64,000 bases of DNA from NCBI RefSeq assembly GCF_037081675.1, contig NZ_JAZAQL010000002.1:558001-622000 (forward strand), in the 5' to 3' direction. A program made the translations under genes and the position numbers. Below the pieces are notes generated by a model. The model searched no databases. It saw only the letters and a list, made by a program, of their open reading frames with translations, and had not been told where the DNA came from. Positions 36,984 to 45,768 of the stretch are shown here, in pieces. Every line of letters begins with the position of its first letter. Within the stretch, counting starts at the first letter, position 1. The stretch is from Halorubellus litoreus. Its GTDB lineage: Archaea > Halobacteriota > Halobacteria > Halobacteriales > Natrialbaceae.

Positions 36984-37718
36984 GTGAGCATCTCGACCGA
37001 GGCGGTCGACCGCGCCCGCCGCGCGGACGTCCCGTTCGTCGCCGCCGCGGTCGCGTACTACTGGCTGGGGTCGCTCGTCCCGGTGCTCGCGCTCGGGTTC
37101 GTCGTCGTCCAACTGACGTACGGCCCCGTGCTCGCGGACGCGACGCTCGCGTATCTCGACGGCGCCCTGACCGCGACCGGTCGGTCCGTGCTCCGGCGAG
37201 CGCTCGTCGACTCCTCCGGGGCGACCGGGCTCGGCGTCGCCGGCGCTGTCGGCCTCGTCTGGGGGTGGACGCGGCTCTACGGCGCCCTCGAGGCAGCGTT
37301 CGAGCGCGTCTACGAGACCACGGGCAACGACGGGTTCGCGGCGCGCGCCGTCGCCGGCGCCATCGTCGTCCCCGCGATCTCCGTCGGGATGGTGCTCGCC
37401 GCGTCCGGACTCCTCACCGGGTCCGACGACGTCGCGTGGCAAATCCTGCACGTCGTCGCGGTCGCGCTCGCGCTCTTCCCCGTGTTCGTGACGCTCCCAC
37501 CGACGCGCCCCAGGCTGCGTGCGGCGATGGTTGGCGCGGCCACGACCGCGGTCGCGTGGTCCACGCTCCGGATCGCGTTCGAGACGTACGCGACGTACGG
37601 CTCGTACTCGCCCGCGTACGGCGTCATCGGCGGGGTCATCCTCGTCGTCACGTTCCTCTACCTCGGCGCGCTCGCGCTCCTCGTCGCCGTCGCCCTCACC
37701 GCCACGCTCGACGACTGA
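36984..37718 (+). CDS. YihY/virulence factor BrkB family membrane protein
   Basis: The protein is 244 residues with six hydrophobic helices. The family signature is seen in PFVAAAVAYYWLGSLVPVLAL near the N-terminus. VGLVWGWTRLYGALEAAFERVYE follows in the middle, then ATYGSYSPAYGVIGGVILVVTFLYLGAL. Members were once called ribonuclease BN; that label is considered wrong, and their role (perhaps export or envelope) is unsettled. The GTG at 36984 gives the usual family start; an in-frame start at 36882 would add about 34 Arg-rich residues. Confidence 0.82.
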   Translation: MSISTEAVDRARRADVPFVAAAVAYYWLGSLVPVLALGFVVVQLTYGPVLADATLAYLDGALTATGRSVLRRALVDSSGATGLGVAGAVGLVWGWTRLYGALEAAFERVYETTGNDGFAARAVAGAIVVPAISVGMVLAASGLLTGSDDVAWQILHVVAVALALFPVFVTLPPTRPRLRAAMVGAATTAVAWSTLRIAFETYATYGSYSPAYGVIGGVILVVTFLYLGALALLVAVALTATLDD

Positions 37719-37824
37719 GCGAACCCTCGTAGTCGGTCGACCGACAGCTACGGTTTCGGTCCGACAGGCAGAACCTGCAGCACCACCAGCGTTTATGCCC
37801 CTGGACGCGAAAGGGTGGGTTGCA

Positions 37825-38389
37825 ATGACACGGAGTTCCCAGGCTCCTGGTCGAGAAATTCTCCGACGGTAAGCCGACCGTCGTAGCCGACGACCACGAC
37901 CTGTCCCTGTGCGTCGGCGACGAAACGCACGACCTGAGCCGCGACGAAGCAGCACAGTTACGCGACGCGTTGTCGAACGCACTCACGCGCACCACCGAGT
38001 ACGTCCACACGACGGGCACGCACCGCGAGGACGACGCGTACGTCGTCGCGCGCCGCGGCGCCGATTCCGCCGGCCACGAGAAGGTGTTCGAGTCCTTCGA
38101 GGCGTGCCGGGGGGTCTACGACGAACTCCCCGAGTCGTTCACGGCGAGCGACGTCGAGCGGTCCGGGCTCACCGGCGGCCGCCGGCACATGCTCGTGTGG
38201 CACTACGCGGAGCATCCGGCGTTCGACTGCGAGCTCGCCTCCCGCCAGCCATTGACCGTCGAGAAGACGGTCGAGGGCGAGGCGGTCGACGAGGAAGCGA
38301 CCGACGACGAGCGAGCGGCCGACGCGACCGCGTCCGCGAACGAGTCGACGACCGGCGACCACCTGGGGGTGATGCCCGCGGACGACTGA
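37825..38389 (+). pseudogene. Conserved haloarchaeal protein with frameshift at its start codon region
   Basis: In one frame the sequence encodes a well-formed soluble protein beginning GVPRLLVEKFSDGKPT and continuing VVADDHDLSLCVGDETHDL, then EYVHTTGTHREDDAYVVARRG, KVFESFEACRGVYDELP and GGRRHMLVWHYAEHPAFDCE. That frame is closed by TGA at 37826-37828 and has no ATG or GTG until far inside the conserved part. The obvious ATG at 37825, with a box A (cgtttatgc, 37790-37798) about 30 nt upstream, is one base out of frame. So a single extra base just after the ATG is likely. A TTG at 37970 is the only in-frame start and would remove half the domain. The family resembles DUF7528 by recall. Confidence 0.6.
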
Positions 38390-38391
38390 CC

Positions 38392-38451
38392 CCAGCCGGT
38401 CGATGCGGCGCCCGATTCGGTCCAGCCGGTCGATGCGGCGCCCGATTCGGT
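38392..38451. repeat. 30-bp perfect tandem repeat, 2 copies
   Basis: Identical units start at 38392 and 38422 (ccagccggtcgatgcggcgc and ten further bases). They lie directly after the stop of the frameshifted gene. Confidence 0.92.
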
Positions 38452-38535
38452 CGACGATACGGGAATCGCCGTTCGGCGACACCCGGCCCTGCCGGGACGC
38501 CAGTCCTTTTGCGAGCGGACGCCGTCGCCCCGGGT

Positions 38536-39501
38536 ATGTCACGAGACCAGCGAACGCCGGGGGAGGGACCGCGGCCGTCGACGTTCAGCATCGTCGCTCG
38601 CGACCCCGAGCAGGACGCGGTCGGCGTCGCCGTGCAGTCGAAGTTCGTGAGCGTCGGGAGCGTCGTGCCGTTCGCGGACGCGAGCGCCGGCGCTATCGCG
38701 ACGCAGTCGTTCGCGAACGTCGCGTACGGCCCGGACGGCCTCGACCTCCTCCTCGACGGCTACACCGCCGAGGAAGTCGTCGACGAACTCACCGACAGCG
38801 ACGACGAGGCCGCCCAGCGCCAGGTCGGCGTCGTCGGCCAGGACGGGAGCGTCGCGGCGTTCACGGGCGACGAGTGCTTCGACGTCGCTGGCGACGTCCA
38901 GGGCGAGCACTACACCGTGCAGGGGAACATCCTCGAGAACGACGAGACGCTGCCCGCGATGGCCGACGCGTTCGAGACGACCGACGGCGGCCTCCCCGAG
39001 AAGCTGCTCGCGGCGCTGCACGCCGGGAACGACGCCGGCGGTGACTCCCGCGGCGAGCAGTCCGCTGCGATGTACGTCGCGAAACCCGAGGGCGGCTACG
39101 ACGGGAAGAACGACCGGTGGATCGACGTGCGCGTCGACGACCACGAGCACCCCATCGACGAGCTCGAACGCGTGTTCAAGATATACGACGTGACGCTGCT
39201 CGCTCGCGAGGAACCCGAGGACGTCCGCGAGCTCGATGGCGACGTTGCGCGCGCCGTCGCGGCGACGCTCGCCGACCTCGGGTTCTACGACGGCGACCTC
39301 GAGTCGGTCGCCGACACCGGGTTCGGGGACGCGGAGCGAGACGCGCTCGAGGACTTCCGCGGGATGAACAACTTCGAGAACCACGAGCTCTCCGTCCTCG
39401 AGGACGCGCTCGCTCGCGGCTGGACGGACGCCGACGCCGACGGCGACGAGCGGCTGGTCGACGCCATCTGGCACGGCCTCCAACGGCTCGAACGCGAGTA
39501 A
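38536..39501 (+). CDS. DUF1028 family (Ntn-hydrolase-like) protein
   Basis: The product is 321 residues. Residues 15-225 match DUF1028: TFSIVARDPEQDAVGVAVQS, VPFADASAGAIATQSFANVAYG, then QVGVVGQDGSVAAFTGDECFD and YTVQGNILEND. The C-terminal third resembles the putative peptidoglycan-binding add-on found in longer DUF1028 proteins. DUF1028 has an Ntn-hydrolase-like fold, but its activity is not established. The protein lacks a signal peptide. It stands alone, 82 bp after a 30-bp repeat. Confidence 0.85.
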   Translation: MSRDQRTPGEGPRPSTFSIVARDPEQDAVGVAVQSKFVSVGSVVPFADASAGAIATQSFANVAYGPDGLDLLLDGYTAEEVVDELTDSDDEAAQRQVGVVGQDGSVAAFTGDECFDVAGDVQGEHYTVQGNILENDETLPAMADAFETTDGGLPEKLLAALHAGNDAGGDSRGEQSAAMYVAKPEGGYDGKNDRWIDVRVDDHEHPIDELERVFKIYDVTLLAREEPEDVRELDGDVARAVAATLADLGFYDGDLESVADTGFGDAERDALEDFRGMNNFENHELSVLEDALARGWTDADADGDERLVDAIWHGLQRLERE

Positions 39502-39607
39502 GCGATTCACCGGCTCGACCGAGAGGAGGTGACCGGTCGCTGCATGCCGGCGGAGGGACTTGCCGTGTGGAAGCAGGTTTTTCACTCGCACCCACTTACG
39601 ACGGGGT

Positions 39608-40225
39608 ATGTCAGGGGCAGACGGAGGGTTGTTCGAGGAGGACCTCGCGGGGCTGTTCGAGGACCATCGAGTGAACGCGGCGCTGGCGTGGGTGCTGGTG
39701 GCGGTGCTCGTCGTCGACGCGGTGACGGAGTTGCTGCTCGGCGGTGTGCCGTCGGCGGCGTTCGCCGCGGGCGTCGCCGCGCTCGCTGCCCTGCCGGCGG
39801 TCGCGTTCCGGAACCCGCGCATCATGCTGCCGTGGGAGGTACTGGCGCTCGCGGCGCTCCCGATGCTCGGCCGGTTGTTCGCGACGCTCCCCATCACGGA
39901 GGCGCTCGCGACGTACCTCGCGGTCGCCGCGGTCGCGCTCATCGTCGCCGTGGAACTGCACGTGTTCACGCCAGTGAAGATGACGCTCGGGTTCGCGGTG
40001 CTCTCGGTCGTCGTGTTCACGACCGCGGCCGCGGGCGTCTGGGCGGTGACTCGCTACGCCGGGTTCGTCTTCCTCGGCACGCCGTTCGTGCAGAGCAACG
40101 AGGCGCTCATGATCGAGTTCGTGTACTCGATACTCGCGGGCGTGCTCGCCGCGGGCGTCTTCGAGTTCTACGTGCGTCGACGCGCGCAACTGGACCGACT
40201 CCCGCCGGGCGTGACCGTCCGATGA
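39608..40225 (+). CDS. Membrane protein, first gene of a two-gene unit
   Basis: The protein is 205 residues with six hydrophobic helices after an acidic start (SGADGGLFEEDLAGLFEDH). It shows no motif I can link to a transporter or enzyme; conserved-looking features are the short loops RNPRIMLPWE and HVFTPVKMTLG. The ATG at 39608 has a box-A-like element (cacttacg, 39593-39600) only about 12 nt upstream, so transcription may start further up. The stop overlaps the next start by 4 nt, so the two proteins are made together and may form one complex. Confidence 0.75.
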   Translation: MSGADGGLFEEDLAGLFEDHRVNAALAWVLVAVLVVDAVTELLLGGVPSAAFAAGVAALAALPAVAFRNPRIMLPWEVLALAALPMLGRLFATLPITEALATYLAVAAVALIVAVELHVFTPVKMTLGFAVLSVVVFTTAAAGVWAVTRYAGFVFLGTPFVQSNEALMIEFVYSILAGVLAAGVFEFYVRRRAQLDRLPPGVTVR

Positions 40226-40887
40226 CGTCGCTGTCGTCGTTCGGCCTCCACGAGCGTCGCCAGAAGCAGCTCTCGCGGTTCATGCAGCTGTCGCTCGTCG
40301 GCCTGCTGTTCGTCGGTATCTACGAGCTCAACGTCGGTATCGTCGTGAACTGCGCGGTCGGCCTCGTCGTCACGGAACTCCCCGCGATCGTCGAGCGCGA
40401 CTACGACGTCCCGATGGACGCCGGGCTGACGTTGTGGATCACGACCGCCGCGTTCCTGCACGCGCTCGGCACCGTCGGCCTCCCGGGGATGGAGGACTCG
40501 TTCTACCGGACGCTCCCCGTCTGGGACGACGTCACCCACGCGTTGTCGGCGAGCGTCGTCGCTGCGGCGGGGTACTCGACCGTGCGCGCGCTCGACGAGC
40601 ACTCGGCGGACATCTATCTGCCGCGGCGCGTGACGTTCGCGTACGTCCTCGCGTTCACGATGGCGTTCGGCGTGATCTGGGAGGTGCTCGAGTTCGCCAT
40701 CACGGTCGCGACGGGCGCGGTCGGCGTCGACACCGTGCTCACTCAGTACAGCGTCGAGGACACGCTCGGCGACCTCGTCTGGAACACGTTCGGTGGGTTG
40801 CTCGTCGCGATCTGGGGGCACCTCTACCTGACGAACGTCGTCGGGGCGCTCCGGTCGCGCATGACGGACAACTCTCACGAGGAGTGA
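40222..40887 (+). CDS. Membrane protein, DUF2238/YjdF-like, second gene of the unit
   Basis: The protein is 221 residues with about six transmembrane helices. The charged segment in helices, PVWDDVTHALSASVVAAAGYS and FGVIWEVLEFAITVATG, places conserved Asp, His and Glu residues inside the membrane, much as in the YjdF/DUF2238 proteins; this similarity is by eye. The EDTLGDLVWNTFGGLLVA segment adds another buried acidic pair. Function unknown. It starts in a 4-nt overlap with the preceding membrane gene. Confidence 0.75.
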   Translation: MTSLSSFGLHERRQKQLSRFMQLSLVGLLFVGIYELNVGIVVNCAVGLVVTELPAIVERDYDVPMDAGLTLWITTAAFLHALGTVGLPGMEDSFYRTLPVWDDVTHALSASVVAAAGYSTVRALDEHSADIYLPRRVTFAYVLAFTMAFGVIWEVLEFAITVATGAVGVDTVLTQYSVEDTLGDLVWNTFGGLLVAIWGHLYLTNVVGALRSRMTDNSHEE

Positions 40888-40935
40888 TAGCACGCCCCTA
40901 GGCTTACGTCGGGGGCGGTCGACCACCCGAACGCG

Positions 40936-41136
40936 ATGGTATTCAAGAAGATAACCCTCATCGGCACGAGCCCCGAGAGCTTCGACGCTGCGGCGGACGA
41001 CGCCATCGACCGCGCGCAGGACACCCTCCAGAACGTCCTCTGGATCGAGGTGGACGAACTCGGCGTCGAGGTGGCGAGCGTCGAGGACCGAGAGTACCAG
41101 GCGGAGGTCACGGTCGCGTTCGAGCTGGAAGGCTGA
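40936..41136 (+). CDS. Dodecin (flavin-storage protein)
   Basis: The protein is 66 residues: one helix and a three-stranded sheet that assembles into a hollow dodecamer. The flavin-stacking tryptophan lies in NVLWIEVDELGVEV, and FKKITLIGTSPESFDAAADDAI forms the first strand and helix. In Halobacterium the dodecin stores riboflavin and lumichrome in the dark. Length and pattern fit the haloarchaeal group exactly. It is 48 nt after the membrane pair. Confidence 0.93.
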   Translation: MVFKKITLIGTSPESFDAAADDAIDRAQDTLQNVLWIEVDELGVEVASVEDREYQAEVTVAFELEG

Positions 41137-41203
41137 CGCGACCGCGGTTACTCTCGTCGCTGGCACCCGAACGGCTACCTGTTGGTCCGCCGAACCGCGA
41201 GGT

Positions 41204-41689
41204 ATGGAGCCAGTCGACGAGAGCGACCTGGAGTGGCGCGAGTACGAGCATGGCGAGTCGGCGTTCCGCCGGAAGCAACTCGCCGCGGCCGCTGGCGCGG
41301 GCGACGACCTCGGCTGTAGCCTCTACGAGCTGCCGCCGGGGAAGCGCTCGTGGCCGTACCACTATCACGCGGGGAACGCCGAAGCGCTCTACGTGCTCGC
41401 CGGGGAGGGATTCGTGCGGCTCGGCGACGACGAGCACCGCGTCGACGCTGGCACGTACGTGCCCTGTCCCGCGCGACCGGAGGGCGCGCATCGCGTCGTG
41501 AACGACGGCGACGAGCCACTGCGGTACCTCGCGATGTCCACGATGCGCGACCCGGACGTCACCGAGTACCCCGACAGCGAGAAGGTCGGTGTCTTCGCTG
41601 GGTCACCGCCGGGGAGCAGCGAGGAACGGACCGTTCACGGGTACTTCAGGACGAAAGACGCGGTCGACTACTGGGACGGCGAGGAATGA
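41204..41689 (+). CDS. Cupin domain protein
   Basis: The product is 161 residues. A single conserved-barrel cupin covers about 35-110, with motif 1 as PYHYHAGNAEALYVLAGEG (two His and one Glu for the metal) and motif 2 as PARPEGAHRVVNDGDEPL (third His). The tail YPDSEKVGVFAG and RTKDAVDYWDG is typical of small sugar- or cofactor-related cupins. The metal and substrate are unknown. Convergent with the DUF4177 gene, 9 nt away. Confidence 0.85.
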   Translation: MEPVDESDLEWREYEHGESAFRRKQLAAAAGAGDDLGCSLYELPPGKRSWPYHYHAGNAEALYVLAGEGFVRLGDDEHRVDAGTYVPCPARPEGAHRVVNDGDEPLRYLAMSTMRDPDVTEYPDSEKVGVFAGSPPGSSEERTVHGYFRTKDAVDYWDGEE

Positions 41690-41698
41690 GTTCGAGTC

Positions 41699-41881
41699 CT
41701 ACCGTGGTCGCTTGAAGACGAGCGACTGCGTGTTCCCGCTCGCTTCGCTGAGGTCCTCGACGAGCTCCCAGCCGTCGCGGCCGAGTTCGTTCAGTTCGTC
41801 CTCGGGGTTCTTCACGGACTTCCCGAGGAAGGACGTGGAAAGGTCGACGACCTTGTACTCCCACTGCTGTCGTGAGGGCAT
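41699..41881 (-). CDS. DUF4177 domain-containing small protein
   Basis: The product is 60 residues. The pattern QQWEYKVVDLSTSF, then DELNELGRDGWELVEDLSE and a final SLVFKRPR strand, is that of DUF4177, a small alpha/beta fold of unknown role found across prokaryotes. The ATG at 41881 gives the standard length; the frame continues upstream as Arg/Gly-rich sequence that is the shadow of the IscA-type gene. Confidence 0.85.
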   Translation of the reverse strand: MPSRQQWEYKVVDLSTSFLGKSVKNPEDELNELGRDGWELVEDLSEASGNTQSLVFKRPR

Positions 41882-41922
41882 GGTCGACACTCGGAACCGA
41901 CGCGAGAAGTGTCTTGTGTCCG

Positions 41923-42288
41923 TCAGGTCCGGAAGGATTCGCCACAGCCGCACTCGCTGACGACGTTCGGGTTCTCGACGTGGAACCCCTCGCCCTGGAG
42001 GCCGCCCTCGAACGCGAGGTGACTGCCTTCGACGTAATCCAGGCTCGCCGGGTCGACAAACACCCGCAGGCCGTGGTGGTCGAACACCGAGTCCTCGTCC
42101 GCGGGCTCGTGCTCGAAGCGCATCCCGTAGGACAGGCCCGCGCACCCGCCTTGCTTCACGAACAATCGCAGCCCCGCCTCCTCGACGTCCATGCCCTCGC
42201 TCTCCAGGAGCGAGAGCGCCTCGGACGCGGCGTCCTCGCTGACCGTCAGCGACCCGCCCGGCTCGGCGCCCGCGGTTTCCGTGCTCAT
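41923..42288 (-). CDS. HesB/IscA-type iron-sulfur cluster carrier
   Basis: The product is 121 residues. The A-type carrier signature is complete: C49 in KQGGCAGLSYGM and the C-terminal pair C113/C115 in VSECGCGESF. These hold a [2Fe-2S] or [4Fe-4S] cluster for delivery to apoproteins. The 12-residue N-terminal extension is acidic. The gene stands alone, so its client proteins cannot be inferred. It is not the fused NifU type. Confidence 0.9.
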   Translation of the reverse strand: MSTETAGAEPGGSLTVSEDAASEALSLLESEGMDVEEAGLRLFVKQGGCAGLSYGMRFEHEPADEDSVFDHHGLRVFVDPASLDYVEGSHLAFEGGLQGEGFHVENPNVVSECGCGESFRT

Positions 42289-42752
42289 GGTCGTAGTACG
42301 GTGGGGGAGCGAGTTAAACGTGGCGTCGGCGGTACTGCGGTGGTCGAGTTCGCGACGAGGGTTTACGTCTCGTGTAAACCCCGGGGTCGGATCGGTGTGG
42401 GGTTCTCGGCTGGCGGTACCGTCTGGGGTCGATGGGAGCGAACCCCTCGTGGGTTACTCGCTCCTCGTAGCCCTGGCTGGTCCGTGCAACTGGATTGCCT
42501 GCCCCGGCCTCGTACCGGTCACTCGCACGTGCAAGTGGCCCGCCCAGCCCCGCACCGCACCTCGTCCTCCCCAACCGATGCGTCACTCGCGACGCTCGTT
42601 CCGCATCCCTCGCGCGATATCGACGGGACGCGACTCACCTCGGCTCGCGGCCGCCGGCCGCTCGCCATCGAGGCGACTCCGTCGCCTCGTTTCGTTCGTC
42701 GCGTCCCGGCAGCGCGCGCCACGACGTTCGCTCCGATCAGTCGTCGCTGGGG
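42289..42752. other. 464-bp gene-free stretch with two inverted repeats
   Basis: It holds an 8-bp inverted repeat gggtttac/gtaaaccc (42359-42366 with 42373-42380, 6-nt centre) and a hairpin gaggcgac/gtcgcctc (42670-42677 with 42681-42688). The second is about 65 bp past the hisD stop and could be part of its 3' end. The first looks operator-like. No coding gene is supported. Confidence 0.5.
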
Positions 42753-44036
42753 TCAGTCGTCGGGCTCGACGCGCTTCCGGACGCTTTCGGCGTGCGCGTC
42801 GAGGCCTTCGGCTTCGGCGAGCGTCGTGATGGCGTCCGCGAGGTCGCTCAGTCCCTCTTCGTCGAGTCGCTGGACGGTCGTGGAGCGCACGAACTCGTCG
42901 ACGCTCAGGCCGCCGTAGCGTTTCGCGCCACCGTTCGTCGGCAGCACGTGGTTCGTGCCGGAGGCGTAGTCGCCGGCGGCGACGGGCGTCTGCTCGCCGA
43001 GGAAGACGCTCCCCGCGTTGTCGATGCGCTCCAGGAGCGCCTCGTCGTCGTCGGCGTGGATGGCGAGGTGCTCGGCGGCGTACTCGTTCGCGAACAGGAC
43101 CGCTTCGCTCATCGAGCGCGCGAGGAGGATGGCCGACGCGTCATTCGCGAGGGCGTCGCGGATGGTGTCCTCGCGCTCGCGGTCGTCCACCTGCGCGAAC
43201 ACCTCGTCGATGACGTCGTCCGCCAGGTTCTCGTCGTCCGTGACCGCGACGACGCTCGCGTTCGGGTCGTGCTCGGCCTGCGCGACCAGTTCCGCGGCGA
43301 CGAACTCGGGGTTCGCGGTGTCGTCCGCGAGCACGAGCACCTCGCTCGGCCCCGCGAGGAAGTCGATGTCGACGTCCCCGCGAACCTCCGCCTTCGCGGC
43401 AGTCACCCACTTGCTCCCCGGGCCGACGACCTTCTGGACGTGCGGCACGGTCTCCGTGCCGTACGCGAGCGCTGCGATACCCTGCGCGCCGCCGATACTG
43501 TACACCTCGTCCGCCCCCGCCGCGTGCACGGCCGCGAGCGTCGCCGGGTTCATCTCCTCGGCGGGCGGCGTCGCCACGACCACCTGCTCGACGCCCGCGA
43601 CCTTCGCCGGCACCACGCCCATGATCGCGCTCGACGGATACGCCGCGGTTCCGCCGGGCGCGTACACGCCGACGCGCTCCAGCGGCCGGAACCGACGGCC
43701 GAGTTCGCGACCCGGCGAGAACTCCTCGCGCCAGTCCGCGGGCACCTGGCGTTCGTGGAACGCGCGAACGTTCTCGACCGCCGTGTCGATGGCGTCCCGT
43801 ACGTCGGGGTCGACGCGGTCCTCGTACGCGCGCTCGGCGGCGTCGCGCACGTCCAGGTTCCCGACGGAGACGTCGTCGAACTCCTCGGTGAACTCGCGGA
43901 CCGCGACGTCGCCCTCCTCCCGTACTCGCTCGACGACCTCGCGGACGGACTCGCGAGCGCTCTCGACGCCGGCGTCGCGTTCGAACAGCGCACGGCGCCG
44001 GTCGCTCCCGAGGTCCGCGATCTCGTTGACGTCCAT
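42753..44036 (-). CDS. hisD: Histidinol dehydrogenase
   Basis: The enzyme is 427 residues. It performs the last two oxidations of histidine synthesis, from histidinol to histidine with NAD. Signature segments are YAPGGTAAYPSSAIMGVVPAKVAGV, the long PGSKWVTAAKAEVRGDVDIDF region (broken here at the G), and AGPSEVLVLADDTA. Catalytic and zinc ligands follow in QAEHDPNASVV and the late SGTNHVLPT. The ATG at 44036 gives normal length; the frame is open further up but overlaps the neighbour's coding region. No other his gene is adjacent, which is usual in haloarchaea. Confidence 0.95.
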   Translation of the reverse strand: MDVNEIADLGSDRRRALFERDAGVESARESVREVVERVREEGDVAVREFTEEFDDVSVGNLDVRDAAERAYEDRVDPDVRDAIDTAVENVRAFHERQVPADWREEFSPGRELGRRFRPLERVGVYAPGGTAAYPSSAIMGVVPAKVAGVEQVVVATPPAEEMNPATLAAVHAAGADEVYSIGGAQGIAALAYGTETVPHVQKVVGPGSKWVTAAKAEVRGDVDIDFLAGPSEVLVLADDTANPEFVAAELVAQAEHDPNASVVAVTDDENLADDVIDEVFAQVDDREREDTIRDALANDASAILLARSMSEAVLFANEYAAEHLAIHADDDEALLERIDNAGSVFLGEQTPVAAGDYASGTNHVLPTNGGAKRYGGLSVDEFVRSTTVQRLDEEGLSDLADAITTLAEAEGLDAHAESVRKRVEPDD

Positions 44037-44119
44037 GCATCGGCGTTGACCGCGACCGGAGAAAAACCGTTTCCTTCGCCGGACGTCTCCCGGGACCGTC
44101 GCGCGTCCGTCGAGAGCCC

Positions 44120-44989
44120 TCAGGCCGACCAGGTGTCGACGACCGCGTCCACGCACCCGCCGTCCGCGAGGAAGTACGTCTCGTGGCCGTCGACGTAGCT
44201 CACGTCGTGGTCGACGTAGTTCGCGGGCGGCTCCTCCTCGATGCCTTCGGCGCCGAGCGCGGTGTCCCACTCGGCGTACTCGTAGCTGCCGGTGAGCGTC
44301 TCGTCGCTGGTGTTGTAGAAGTTGTCGAACCGGCCGACGCTCCGCTCGATCTCCTCGCCGTAGGTGTCCTCGAAGGGCTCCCAGTCGAGCGACGGCGCCT
44401 CGTCGTTCACGGCCGCGCCGAGCATCGTGACGGTGTCGATGGCGTCGTGCGCGCCCCAGTCGTCGAGTTGCTCGATGGCGTTCAGGATGACCTCGGCGCC
44501 GAGGCTGTGGCCGACGACGCGGAGCGCCGTCCCCGGGTTCTTCTGGGCGTAGTCGCGACAGTACGCCGCGAGCTTCGGGCCGTTCTGTTCGGCGATCTCG
44601 ACGGTATCCCACCACTGGAGGTTCGAGAACTTCGAGTCCCACGTGTACCCGACGACGGGACCGTCGTAGCCGCCGGCCTGGAATCCGGCGGCCGCGGGCT
44701 CGATGATGTCCTCGCGCGCTTCGGCGGGCGTCTGGTTGTAGCCGTGGAGCATCACGACGAGTTCGTCCGGGGCGCTTCCCGAGAGTCCGGGGATGGTGCC
44801 GTCGACGTCGTAGTCGGTCTCGTCGTGACCGTCGGTGAGGTACTCCTCGCCCCACGCGATGTCGAAGTGGCCGCGCGTCGAGACGTAGCCCGGGACGCCG
44901 TCCGTACCGCTCTCAGCCGCGGTGGTGCCCGCGGTGGCGAGTCCCGCGACGCCGGTCGCGATCGTGCCGAGGTAGGTCCGTCGGTTCAT
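44120..44989 (-). CDS. Tat-exported alpha/beta hydrolase
   Basis: The product is 289 residues. The N-terminus MNRRTYLGTIATGVAGLATAG is a twin-arginine signal without a lipobox, so the enzyme is secreted. The hydrolase core shows ELVVMLHGYNQTP (oxyanion strand and HG) and the nucleophile elbow VVGHSLGAEVI. An acidic residue and a late histidine (GHETYFLADGG) probably complete the triad. It is a likely esterase or lipase; substrate unknown. An AT-rich promoter (gtatgatatatact on the minus strand) lies 25-40 nt upstream. Confidence 0.85.
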   Translation of the reverse strand: MNRRTYLGTIATGVAGLATAGTTAAESGTDGVPGYVSTRGHFDIAWGEEYLTDGHDETDYDVDGTIPGLSGSAPDELVVMLHGYNQTPAEAREDIIEPAAAGFQAGGYDGPVVGYTWDSKFSNLQWWDTVEIAEQNGPKLAAYCRDYAQKNPGTALRVVGHSLGAEVILNAIEQLDDWGAHDAIDTVTMLGAAVNDEAPSLDWEPFEDTYGEEIERSVGRFDNFYNTSDETLTGSYEYAEWDTALGAEGIEEEPPANYVDHDVSYVDGHETYFLADGGCVDAVVDTWSA

Positions 44990-45446
44990 ATAATTCCGAT
45001 TGAATTTGGACGAGTATATATCATACGAAGTCGAGTGAACTCACGAACCGTCGTATCGTTTCTCGCCGGGCGTCGGGACGCGCCAGGTGGCCGTCGCTCG
45101 GGGGAGAGGTTCGGTGGGGGCGACCGCAGAGAGGCCGCTCCCGGTTGGGAGCGGCGGTGCTGGGGTGCCGTCTGACGCAGGTGCGGGACCGTCTCGTCGC
45201 GTGGACGGCCGTGGTCACTCCGAGACGCCGTACGCACGACGCCGCTGGGGAGGCGACGCCAGGCATCGGCTCGAGGGGCCGAGCCGACCGTGTCGGCGTC
45301 CGCGCCGGTGCGAGTCGTTGGGGGGACTGTCTCGCTGCCGGCGCGGCCATGCCCGTGGTCCGAGCGACCGCGGACCGCACACTGCATTCGCACTTCGGTC
45401 GCCCGTAATAAAAACTTGTTGCTGTCGACCATGGCCAATGGTTACG
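44990..45446. other. 457-bp gene-free stretch
   Basis: It contains the hydrolase promoter near 45012-45028 and a perfect 9-bp hairpin gccgctccc/gggagcggc with a 4-nt loop (45134-45155). There is an imperfect internal duplication (gaccgtctcg near 45188 and gactgtctcg near 45324), and a strong A/T tract (taataaaaac, 45408-45417) that does not precede any gene I accept. Confidence 0.5.
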
Positions 45447-45659
45447 TCACGCGGCGTCGTCGTCGCCGAGGACCACCGTCCGGAGTGACACCGCGAACAG
45501 GACGACGACGAGCGCGAACGCGACCAGGCCGAACGGCGCCGCGAGCACCTGCGCAGTCCGGTACCCGAGCGCGATCCGGCCGAACCCGAGCGTCACGAAG
45601 CTCGCGAGCACGCACCCGAACGCGACGAACGACAGCATCACGAACCGATTCCGGTCCAT
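45447..45659 (-). CDS. Small two-helix membrane protein
   Basis: The product is 70 residues with two hydrophobic helices, FVMLSFVAFGCVLASFVTLGF and VLAAPFGLVAFALVVVLFAVSL (each slightly longer than quoted in the protein), joined by a short RIALGYRTAQ loop and ending in DDDAA. This is a typical haloarchaeal small membrane protein with no known role. It is divergent from the flippase gene. Confidence 0.65.
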   Translation of the reverse strand: MDRNRFVMLSFVAFGCVLASFVTLGFGRIALGYRTAQVLAAPFGLVAFALVVVLFAVSLRTVVLGDDDAA

Positions 45660-45768
45660 GGCCTGACTCCGGGCGCGCCCGTCAAGTCCGTTTCGTCCAC
45701 CGGCCCGAGCGAGCGCCGCCGAACCGCTGCCCCGTGGTACGTGATACCGTCACTGTAGCCACCATCGG

